Origin: Treponema sp.
GTDB lineage: Bacteria; Spirochaetota; Spirochaetia; Treponematales; Breznakiellaceae
NCBI GenBank assembly: GCA_009782955.1
Contig: WRIB01000022.1
Location: 1 to 41,282, forward strand
DNA: 41,282 bases
Direction: 5' to 3'
Shown piece after piece: positions 34,760 to 41,282 of this stretch. How positions within the stretch are numbered: position 1 is the first letter of the stretch; each line of letters begins with the position of its first letter. The notes beneath the pieces are model-generated. The model worked only from the letters and a program-made list of their open reading frames with translations, was not told the origin of the DNA and made no database searches. The position numbers and the translations under genes are program-made.

Positions 34760-36374
34760 TATTATGTTCCTTTTTTCGGCTGCGTTTCATGATTCTGAAA
34801 ATTCCGTAAATGACAATTAAAATCGGTACGATAAAGATATTAAGTATACGGGAAAATGCAATTATACCGGCACGTTTTCCTTCATCGGAAATACGGTTAA
34901 GACGGCCTGTCCCTCCCTGCCTGTTTCTGATTCCTACGATGTCATCGTCTTTTCCCAGCCAATCTGCTGCCTTTAGCAGAAAATTAAGATTGGCGTTTGC
35001 CCGGACCTGGTTATATTCAATAAGCGGGCTTACAATATCAACATCTCCCAGTACAATAATTCGGGATTCTTTTGGTTCGGAAGGCATGGGGGGAAGCTCA
35101 TCTTCGACTTCTTCAAGAACATCATCGATCCATTCAACTCTTGCACGTTTGGGTTTATCCACACCTTCAAACCAGCTTGGAAAAACACCCTCAAGCGATG
35201 CCGCCAGGATTTTTTCTCCCATGGTTTCTTCCGCACCGTAAGAAAACAAACTGCTTTCTTCCACCCGCAGTATATAATGATCTTTCATTAGCCATGCTTC
35301 AGGAGAAGATGTAAAAAGTATTTCTCCTTTTACCTTTCCTGTTTCAGGGAGCGTAAAAGAAAGCGGACAAGCCCAAAAAAGATCGACTCCTTCAAAAACT
35401 GTAGTAAGGGGATGATTTTTGTTTCCCCGGTCTTCCATTACTGTAACCCATGGCGGATAACGTATAAGTTTAAGCTGCTGGGAATAATCACGATACGGTA
35501 CAGGAATGGACGCTTTGTCCATAACAAGACCTTGCTCCAAAGTAATTCCGTAATAAGAAACCATGGATAAAAGACCTATATCGTTTTTAAGACGGCCTTC
35601 CCATGTGTCAAAAAAATCAACATCCACACTTTCCAGACCAAAGAATACACGGCCTCCCAATTGAATATAACGATCTATGCGGTACAGGCTATATTCATCA
35701 AGTTCTTCTGCGCCGCCAAACACAAAAAGCACCGGCAAGGTGTCGGGGATTTCTTCTCCGGGACGCAACTGTACTACGGAATAACCCGCACCGGTAAAAG
35801 CATAATTAAGGTAGCTATAATACTCGCTCCATGTTTTTTGCGGTTCAGGAGCAATAACTCCCAGTTCCCGGCGTTTCCCGCTGACAAGGGAACGTATACG
35901 GCTTGTAACATCGTATTCCAGAGTATCCAGGGAATAAACCCATGTCAGAACTTCAAAATTGTTAAGATATTCAATAACTATTCCGGAAAAAATAATGGAA
36001 AAACTTGCTTCATCCTGGCCTACATTTTGAAGCTGTTGGGGAATTAAACCATAACGTTCTGCTTCCGAAAAATCAGTTCCCGGGTCTTTTATTGTTACCT
36101 GAATTTTTCCGCGGGAACGTGCTTCATATTCACGCAGCAGATCGGTTATTTCCGAAGAAGTCGGATCAAACGAAAGCAACTTGGCGGAACGATAGTAAGT
36201 TATTCTTACATTCTCATCAATTTCGTTATGGAGATTGCGCGATACAGGAGAAAGGGTATAGGCTTTGTTGGCAGTAAGATCCACTCTGAACCAGAGCCTC
36301 CGGCTTAATAAAATCAGAAGGAACATAATCAGAATGCTGAGCAAGGTCAGAATGGAAAATTGCTTTTTTGTCAT
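34749..36374 (-). CDS. GldG-like ABC transporter auxiliary protein
   Basis: ATG 36374 is preferred because GGAG lies 6 bases upstream; the ATG at 36386 has a Shine-Dalgarno too close. The 541-residue protein has an N-terminal membrane segment (LTLLSILIMFLLILLSR), a large soluble middle with FFGLESVDVDFFDTWEGRL, and a C-terminal membrane segment (IFIVPILIVIYGIFRIM). This matches the ABC-type auxiliary family (PF09822, IFT52/GldG-like). In gliding Bacteroidetes GldG partners GldA and GldF; here it pairs with the ATPase and permease just upstream. Its own role in spirochaetes is unknown; spirochaetes do not glide by the Gld motor. Confidence 0.8.
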   Translation of the reverse strand: MTKKQFSILTLLSILIMFLLILLSRRLWFRVDLTANKAYTLSPVSRNLHNEIDENVRITYYRSAKLLSFDPTSSEITDLLREYEARSRGKIQVTIKDPGTDFSEAERYGLIPQQLQNVGQDEASFSIIFSGIVIEYLNNFEVLTWVYSLDTLEYDVTSRIRSLVSGKRRELGVIAPEPQKTWSEYYSYLNYAFTGAGYSVVQLRPGEEIPDTLPVLFVFGGAEELDEYSLYRIDRYIQLGGRVFFGLESVDVDFFDTWEGRLKNDIGLLSMVSYYGITLEQGLVMDKASIPVPYRDYSQQLKLIRYPPWVTVMEDRGNKNHPLTTVFEGVDLFWACPLSFTLPETGKVKGEILFTSSPEAWLMKDHYILRVEESSLFSYGAEETMGEKILAASLEGVFPSWFEGVDKPKRARVEWIDDVLEEVEDELPPMPSEPKESRIIVLGDVDIVSPLIEYNQVRANANLNFLLKAADWLGKDDDIVGIRNRQGGTGRLNRISDEGKRAGIIAFSRILNIFIVPILIVIYGIFRIMKRSRKKEHNNAL

Positions 36375-36376
36375 GC

Positions 36377-37105
36377 CTAGCTCCATTTCCTGTAAATTAT
36401 TACACGTGTATTTAAGAATAAGAACAGTAACGTGCTGATTGCAAAAAAGGCCAAATCCCTTGTATCGATTATTCCCTTGGTAAAACTGTCGAAATGAAAA
36501 GAAAGTGATATAAAGTTAATTCCCGCGGCTATAAAAGGCGGAAGAGAAAGAGCTATGGTGAGTTGATTGATCAACATGGTAATAACCAAAACAACAGCAC
36601 TGCCCAAAAATGCCCCGGCTTGACTTTTGGAAAGACTGGAAAGGAGGAGTCCCAGTGCGGATGCAGAAGCGCCAAGCAAAAGAGCGCCTGTGTATTCACC
36701 CAGAAGTACGCCAAGATCAAAATGGCCAAGAGGCAATATGCTTAATGGAACGGGGAGGCTTAAAAGCAATAGAATTATTACAGCGCCGAAAGCCGCCATA
36801 AATTTACCCAATACCAGTTCCCATTCCGAAAAAGGTATGGTTAAAAGTAACTCAATGCTTCCCAGCTTGCGTTCTTCTGCCCAGGACTTCATTGTAATCA
36901 TGGGAATTACCAAAATAAAAACAATTGGAAAAGTGGAAAAATACGGGCGGAAATTAGCCACATTCATGGTAAAAAAGCTATTCAGGTAATAGAGCCAAAT
37001 AGAACAAAAAAGGGTAAAGAACAGACATATCCCATAAAATGCCGGCGAATTAGTAAGGGTAAAAAGTTCTTTTTTTGCCAGAATAAGGGATTTACGAATT
37101 TCCAT
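36377..37105 (-). CDS. ABC-2 type permease (GldF-like)
   Basis: The 242-residue protein has about six membrane segments, in the order of ABC-2 exporter permeases: FYGICLFFTLFCSIWLYYL first, then a cytoplasmic SWAEERKLGSIELLLTIPFS, which is the usual coupling region with the conserved Glu. It overlaps the ATPase gene by 14 bases and ends 2 bases before the start of the GldG-like gene. The start is well supported (GGAGGAGC). It should form the membrane part of an export or remodelling system; the substrate is unknown. Confidence 0.88.
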   Translation of the reverse strand: MEIRKSLILAKKELFTLTNSPAFYGICLFFTLFCSIWLYYLNSFFTMNVANFRPYFSTFPIVFILVIPMITMKSWAEERKLGSIELLLTIPFSEWELVLGKFMAAFGAVIILLLLSLPVPLSILPLGHFDLGVLLGEYTGALLLGASASALGLLLSSLSKSQAGAFLGSAVVLVITMLINQLTIALSLPPFIAAGINFISLSFHFDSFTKGIIDTRDLAFFAISTLLFLFLNTRVIIYRKWS

Positions 37106-38174
37106 GTGCTCCTCCGGTCAGCGAATGTACAGATTCAGTAGTTTTACCGGAAGTTAAAATACGCCCGCCGTTACCGGCGCCGCCGGACACATCGCGTATA
37201 TCAGACGTTTCCGTTAATTTTACAAAGATATCTTCCAGACTGAGCTTGTGGCGGTTCATGCCGAGTATTTTTAAACCTTCGGCAACAGCCCAATCGAAAA
37301 TCAGTTCGCCGATTTTTCCTGCATTCCCGGCCATTGTACCGGCGGATATATCTACAGGGATAAAAATGCGAACGTTGAATAAACCATTTTCTTCGTTAAT
37401 CTCCGGCGCCGTATCAAATTTCTTATGCAGGTATTTTGAATCGAATTTTTGGCATTTTTCCGGAATATCCGTTCCCTTTAAAATTAATTCCCAAATATCG
37501 ACGCCTTTTAGTGTACCGGCTATTTCTTCAGGCGTACCCTGGGCGGCAATCCTCCCTTCGTTAAGGATCAGAACCTGTGAACAAATCGCTTCTACTTCCT
37601 GAAGTATGTGGGTCGAAAGAATAACCGTTTTGCTTTTTCCCAATTTTTTTATGAGGGAACGTATTTCTATTATCTGATTTGGGTCGAGGCCGGAAGTAGG
37701 TTCGTCAAGAATTAGTATAGGCGGATCATGAATAATTGCCTGGGCTAATCCTACCCGTTGCTTATAGCCCTTGGAAAGCGTTTCAACAAGCTGGGAACGT
37801 ACTTCTTTAAGTCCGCAATCGTTAATGCTTTTTTCTTTTGCTTCCTTCTGCTTGTCTGCGGGAACAAGACGGGCTGCAGCCATAAAAGAAAGGTATTCAT
37901 CTACAGTCATGTCATTGTACAGAGGAACGCTTTCCGGAAGATATCCGGTGCGCTTTTTAATTTCTACAGGATCATCGGTTACCGAAAAACCATCCAATGT
38001 GGCCATTCCTTCCGAAGGAAAGTGAAAACCTGTAAGGATTTTCATTATTGTGGTTTTTCCCGCTCCGTTAGGGCCCAGAAAACCCAAAACCTGATCCTTC
38101 CCAACCGAGAATGAAACGTCCTTTACAGCTTCTGTATTGCCATAACGCTTGGTAATACTCTTAACTTCTATCAT
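37092..38174 (-). CDS. ABC transporter ATP-binding protein (GldA-like)
   Basis: The 360-residue protein has one ABC domain: Walker A GPNGAGKTT at 34-42, signature LSKGYKQRVGLAQA, and Walker B ILILDEPTSGLDPNQ. A C-terminal extension of some 130 residues (from about 230) includes an acidic-basic region and LKILGMNRHKLSLEDIFVKL, typical of GldA/NatA-like ATPases. It energises the permease encoded next. It begins 32 bases after ribonuclease Z. A weak Shine-Dalgarno (TTAGG) lies upstream. Confidence 0.92.
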   Translation of the reverse strand: MIEVKSITKRYGNTEAVKDVSFSVGKDQVLGFLGPNGAGKTTIMKILTGFHFPSEGMATLDGFSVTDDPVEIKKRTGYLPESVPLYNDMTVDEYLSFMAAARLVPADKQKEAKEKSINDCGLKEVRSQLVETLSKGYKQRVGLAQAIIHDPPILILDEPTSGLDPNQIIEIRSLIKKLGKSKTVILSTHILQEVEAICSQVLILNEGRIAAQGTPEEIAGTLKGVDIWELILKGTDIPEKCQKFDSKYLHKKFDTAPEINEENGLFNVRIFIPVDISAGTMAGNAGKIGELIFDWAVAEGLKILGMNRHKLSLEDIFVKLTETSDIRDVSGGAGNGGRILTSGKTTESVHSLTGGAHGNS

Positions 38175-38206
38175 ACAATAAAACCTAACAGAGTTTTAAA
38201 AAAAGC

Positions 38207-39136
38207 TCAATCAATGAAATCAATGGGAAAAATCATTCTATCCCTGCTTAGTACGGTATCCGGAAATACTGCTTTCGCTTCGGAAAGGAGACTTTTCAGG
38301 TTTTGTTCATTGTACCTGGGACTGTAATGTATCAGAGCAAGTTTTCGTATGCCTCCGGCTTCTTTGGCTATTGTTGCAGCTTCTTTTGCGGTCATATGTT
38401 TTTTTTCCCTGGCGCTTTCTGTCAGGTCTGTTTCAAACATTCCTTCGCACACAAAAAGGTCCGAACCTGCAACTTCCGCCGAAATATCGCGAAATGCAAG
38501 GGAGTCGGTTACATAACTGAATTTTCTTCCTGAACGGGGCGAGCCCAATACATCCCGCGGATGAATCACTCTGCCGTCAGGGAGGATAACGTTTTCCCCT
38601 GCCTGGAGTTTTGCCCAAAGAGGACCGCGTGGTATACCCAGGCGTTCTGCTTGTTCCGGGTGAAAAATACCCGGCCTGCCCTCTTCTTCCAGGGTATAGC
38701 CGAAACATGGCTTTGTATGACGCAGGGGAAAAGAACGGATTCGAAAACCTTCCCCCTGATGGATTATACCGGCATCGGTAAATTCCTTTACCACTATTTC
38801 GTAGTTAATGTACATATCCAGTACCCGGCGGCTGGTTTCTATGTATTCGGCAATCCGGGGAGGGCCGTAGATATACAGCGGATCATCACGATCAACCTGA
38901 GCCGACAACATAAGGAGACCGGGAATTCCCGTAACATGATCGGCATGGGTATGGCTTATAAAAATAGCGGATATTTTTTTCCACCGTAGATTGAGCCGTC
39001 TCAGGCTTACCTGGGTTCCTTCTCCGCCGTCAAACAGAAAAAGTTCCCCTTCCCGGCGCAGTAAAACAGATGTTAAATGGCGGTGCGGCAGGGGCATCAT
39101 TCCGCCGCAGCCAAGTATAAAAGCTTCCAGATTCAT
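38207..39136 (-). CDS. rnz: Ribonuclease Z
   Basis: The 309-residue metallo-beta-lactamase fold enzyme removes the 3' trailer of tRNA precursors. The zinc-binding HTHADH motif is at 62-67. GGEGTQVSL precedes it, and SFPLRHTKPCFGY and the His in LALIHYSPRY follow, as in tRNase Z. This matters here because the neighbouring tRNA-Cys gene has no encoded CCA and would need end processing. It starts 8 bases after the aldo/keto reductase stop, in the same operon. Confidence 0.95.
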   Translation of the reverse strand: MNLEAFILGCGGMMPLPHRHLTSVLLRREGELFLFDGGEGTQVSLRRLNLRWKKISAIFISHTHADHVTGIPGLLMLSAQVDRDDPLYIYGPPRIAEYIETSRRVLDMYINYEIVVKEFTDAGIIHQGEGFRIRSFPLRHTKPCFGYTLEEEGRPGIFHPEQAERLGIPRGPLWAKLQAGENVILPDGRVIHPRDVLGSPRSGRKFSYVTDSLAFRDISAEVAGSDLFVCEGMFETDLTESAREKKHMTAKEAATIAKEAGGIRKLALIHYSPRYNEQNLKSLLSEAKAVFPDTVLSRDRMIFPIDFID

Positions 39137-39144
39137 CTACATCT

Positions 39145-40059
39145 TTACGGCAGGTTGTTCCCTGCTGCCTGAAATATATCGTACCATTCTTCCCGGGTCA
39201 ATGTTATGTCAACTGCTTTTATACAGTCTTTTAAACGTTCGGGGTTCATTGTCCCTACAACGGGCTGGATCCCGGCCGGATGCCGCAGTATCCAGGCAAT
39301 TGCAATGGTTGTATTGCTTACACCGTATTTTTTTGCAATTTTGTTTATCGAAATATTCAGTTTGGGATATTGCGGATTATCCAGAAAAACCCCGCTAAAA
39401 AAACCATACTGAAAAGGAGACCAGGCCTGAATGGTAATGTCGTGGAGCCTGCAATAATCAAGTACTCCGCCGGTTCTGTTGACAGCGGCATCGTCCAGCA
39501 TATTTACATAGATTCCTTCTGTCAGCATCAAAGAATGAGCAATGCTAAGCTGAAGCTGGTTTGCAACAAGAGGCTGCTTAACATACTTTTTAAGCAATTC
39601 AATCTGGCCGGGGTTTTGGTTAGAAACACCAAAATACCGGACTTTACCGGAAGCATGGAGTTCTCCGAATGCTTCCGCCACTTCTTCACCTTCCATCAGG
39701 ATATCCGGCCTGTGAAGGAGGAGTACATCAATGTAATCGGTTCTAAGACGTTTAAGACTTTGTTCTGTTGAATTGACGATATGCTTTTTGGAAAAATCAA
39801 AAGAAATACCTTTTCGTATGCCGCATTTTGTCTGGATAATTATCTCGTGCCGTCTTATCCGGGAAAGAGCGCTGGAAAATAGTTCTTCACATACCCCGTC
39901 TCCATAGATATCGGCATTATCAAAAAAATTCGCCCCCATATCCAAAGCACTGTGAACAAAAATATCAGCTTCTTCTTTGGATATGGAATCAATCCGCATA
40001 CAACCAACGGCTATAACCGGAACTTCAATTCCGGATAATCCAAGGTTTAATGTTTTCAT
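39145..40059 (-). CDS. Aldo/keto reductase
   Basis: The 304-residue protein has the family's TIM-barrel motifs in order: NLGLSGIEVPVIAVGCMRI at the start, FFDNADIYGDG (Asp and Tyr of the tetrad), IQTKCG (Lys), VLLLHRPD (His), and FGVSNQNPGQIELL. The C-terminal GTMNPERL binds NADPH. The substrate is unknown. It is the first gene of the rnz/ABC operon, and the Shine-Dalgarno GGAGG lies within a tandem 12-bp duplication just before the start codon. Confidence 0.93.
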   Translation of the reverse strand: MKTLNLGLSGIEVPVIAVGCMRIDSISKEEADIFVHSALDMGANFFDNADIYGDGVCEELFSSALSRIRRHEIIIQTKCGIRKGISFDFSKKHIVNSTEQSLKRLRTDYIDVLLLHRPDILMEGEEVAEAFGELHASGKVRYFGVSNQNPGQIELLKKYVKQPLVANQLQLSIAHSLMLTEGIYVNMLDDAAVNRTGGVLDYCRLHDITIQAWSPFQYGFFSGVFLDNPQYPKLNISINKIAKKYGVSNTTIAIAWILRHPAGIQPVVGTMNPERLKDCIKAVDITLTREEWYDIFQAAGNNLP

Positions 40060-40060
40060 A

Positions 40061-40084
40061 CAGACCTCCGGTCAGACCTCCGGT
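40061..40084. repeat. Tandem 12-bp duplication carrying the Shine-Dalgarno
   Basis: CAGACCTCCGGT occurs twice in direct succession (40061-40072 and 40073-40084). On the minus strand each copy contains GGAGG, so the aldo/keto reductase has two Shine-Dalgarno sequences, the nearer one 8 bases from the start codon. Confidence 0.9.
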
Positions 40085-40102
40085 TTTTTGGGGATAAAAC
40101 CG
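40081..40102 (-). other. Hairpin between tRNA-Cys and the aldo/keto reductase gene
   Basis: On the minus strand CGGTTTT (40102-40096) pairs with AAAACCG (40087-40081) around an 8-base loop, just downstream of the tRNA. There is no T run after it. It could be part of the tRNA trailer or a weak transcript end. Confidence 0.4.
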
Positions 40103-40122
40103 CCATAAAATGGGAACTTACG

Positions 40123-40194
40123 AGGCGCCGGTGCGGATCGAACGCACGCATAAAGGTTTTGCAGACCTCTCCCTTACCGCTTGGGTACGGCGCC
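40123..40194 (-). tRNA. tRNA-Cys (anticodon GCA)
   Basis: The acceptor stem GGCGCC pairs with GGCGCC, the D-arm contains AAGCGG, and the anticodon loop CTGCAAA between GGT and ACC reads GCA. The T-arm GTGCGTTCGATCCGCAC is intact and the discriminator is U. CCA is not encoded: the next bases are CGT. Upstream is a plausible promoter at 40204-40232. Confidence 0.95.
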
Positions 40195-40203
40195 TTTTTT
40201 ATT

Positions 40204-40232
40204 AATGTATAAAAAAATTGGTTTTTTGTCCA
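40204..40232 (-). promoter_or_regulatory. Promoter of the tRNA-Cys gene
   Basis: Read on the minus strand, TGGACA (40232-40227) and TACATT (40209-40204) are 17 bases apart, and the tRNA begins 9 bases after the -10. This would give a very short or no leader. Confidence 0.5.
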
Positions 40233-40346
40233 TAGCTCTGGGTACTGAACTTTTTTTGGGAATTTCTCACGCAGAGGTGCATCCTATGACATCAAATTCG
40301 TGTAGCTTGTCGGCTTAACGGTATACCCCATATAGCAGATAACAGG
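40233..40346. other. Intergenic stretch with no recognised gene
   Basis: This is the spacer between the glycosyltransferase gene and the tRNA-Cys promoter. It contains a GGTATACC palindrome and a small ATAACAGGTTAT dyad followed by T on the plus strand. I see no open frame with a good start, no RNA gene and no clear terminator for the upstream gene. Confidence 0.4.
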
Positions 40347-41282
40347 TTATTTTTTAAACCTCGTCCGATATTCGTTAACGGTAATTATCGGCGGCCGTTC
40401 CACGGTAGAAATTTCTGTCTTAACCACATTATGTTCGGCATCCGACCGTTCCAGAGAAATATGGTACTCGCCCAAGTCGGAAATGGGTCCGGACTTTCCG
40501 TATTTTTGTACTCTTTCAAAAAAAGTATGGAGTATTCCAAATGACATACGGCCCAGGGCTTCGGTGGTTTGATTGCGGTGTATACGCATGTCCAGATCAA
40601 CCTGGGCAAGAGCTTCTATGCCGTCCATTTCCAGTATGTCGATCAGGTGGCCTAACTCTACACCGTAACCAACAGAAAACGGAAGCCGTTCCAGCAAACT
40701 GCGGCGGCCTGCATATTCACCCGACAGCGGTTGAATAAACCGGGCTAGCTCCGGAAAGAATTGAGAAAAGAGCGGCCGCACAAGGATTTCCGTAACCCTG
40801 CCGCCGCCCGAACTGGTTATCCCTTTGGAAGAACGAATAGGCCGTTCGTAAAATGCTTTAACATAACTTATCCTGTCATCTTCCAGCAAAGGGCCAAGAA
40901 GACCATAAACAAACTTTGGAGAAATATTGGAGATATCCGCATCGACCCAGACAACAATATCACCTTCCAGAACATAGAGGCTTTTCCAGAGATTTTCTCC
41001 TTTCCCCTTAAAGCTGCCGCACTTGGGAAGTATCGTTCTGGAAGTAAATACTTTGGCGCCGAACTGTTCGGCAACTTTACGGGTATTGTCTTTGGAAGAT
41101 GAATCGATTATGGCAATTTCATCCAGCAGGGGATACCTGTCCATTAACTCTGTCCTCATTATTAATATTTCCTTGCCAATGGTAGCTTCCTCATTTAAAG
41201 TCGGAAAGGCAAGGGATATTTTTACATTCTTTTTTTCTTTTAATGCAACCAGAGCGCCAACATCGGAAAATTTTGAATGATG
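40347..41282 (-). CDS. Glucosyl-3-phosphoglycerate synthase-like glycosyltransferase (5' end cut)
   Basis: The frame is open to the right edge, so at least 311 residues are visible and the start is missing; an internal ATG at 41159 should not be taken as the start. HHSKFSD at the edge, ISLAFPTLNEEATIG, IIDSSSKDNT and WVDADI (DxD) are the landmarks of the GT81/GT2-type GpgS family, which transfers glucose from a nucleotide sugar to 3-phosphoglycerate, the first step to glucosylglycerate. SGEYAGRRSLLERLPFSVGY and VDLDMRIHRNQ fit the same family. The downstream phosphatase is not in the window. Glucosylglycerate is a compatible solute, so a stress role is plausible. Confidence 0.8.
   Translation of the reverse strand, partial: HHSKFSDVGALVALKEKKNVKISLAFPTLNEEATIGKEILIMRTELMDRYPLLDEIAIIDSSSKDNTRKVAEQFGAKVFTSRTILPKCGSFKGKGENLWKSLYVLEGDIVVWVDADISNISPKFVYGLLGPLLEDDRISYVKAFYERPIRSSKGITSSGGGRVTEILVRPLFSQFFPELARFIQPLSGEYAGRRSLLERLPFSVGYGVELGHLIDILEMDGIEALAQVDLDMRIHRNQTTEALGRMSFGILHTFFERVQKYGKSGPISDLGEYHISLERSDAEHNVVKTEISTVERPPIITVNEYRTRFKK

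Noticed and set aside
41159-41161. ATG as the start of the right-edge glycosyltransferase
   Set aside because: The frame continues open upstream with the conserved LNEEATIG and HHSKFSD motifs, so the true start lies outside the window.

Overview
This 41 kb window looks like a chromosomal segment from a termite-gut-type Treponema or a close relative (Spirochaetota). That assignment is inference. It rests on a PlzA-like PilZ protein, loose spirochaetal lipoboxes on secreted proteins (GH5 and two binding proteins), the gene content (GGGtGRT protein with a NifU-like scaffold, Gld-like ABC module, DUF1538 plus PII-like protein), and plant-polysaccharide and fucose utilisation. I saw no rRNA, CRISPR array, insertion sequence or phage genes. 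Coding density is very high, many genes overlap, and one tRNA (Cys, GCA) is present.

Left part (1-4 kb): a minus-strand pair of an Fe-S scaffold-like protein and a GGGtGRT protein (cut by the left edge), a divergent alkyltransferase-like protein, then recA-folK on the minus strand. Sugar region (4.1-19.8 kb, all plus strand): a secreted GH5 endoglucanase lipoprotein, a CUT1-type ABC importer (binding protein and two permeases, no ATPase here) and a cytoplasmic GH43 beta-xylosidase, together a plant-glycan uptake and breakdown locus. A divergent PRPP synthetase follows. Next is an L-fucose operon: fucU mutarotase, a LacI-type regulator, fucI isomerase, an FGGY kinase, and a ribose-type ABC importer (ATPase, permease, binding protein last). 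Two LacI-type operators flank fucU. No fuculose-phosphate aldolase is present in the window.

Housekeeping block (19.8-28.1 kb): ruvC and yebC (minus), a small four-cysteine protein (minus), a NeuB/SpsE-type synthase, a PilZ-like protein coupled to hisS (plus), a class I aminotransferase (minus), and an AraM/EgsA-type glycerol-1-phosphate dehydrogenase followed by an NrdG-like radical SAM activase (plus).

Right part (28.1-41.3 kb): a minus-strand overlapping trio of a Memo-family protein, a large internally duplicated DUF1538 membrane protein and a protein that appears to hold three tandem PII-like domains. This is the most unusual system in the window. A divergent membrane protein with a long acidic linker and a degenerate GGDEF-like domain follows. 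A tightly packed minus-strand operon then runs aldo/keto reductase, ribonuclease Z, ABC ATPase, ABC permease, GldG-like protein, DUF4340 protein. Upstream of it lie tRNA-Cys and a glucosyl-3-phosphoglycerate synthase-like gene cut by the right edge.
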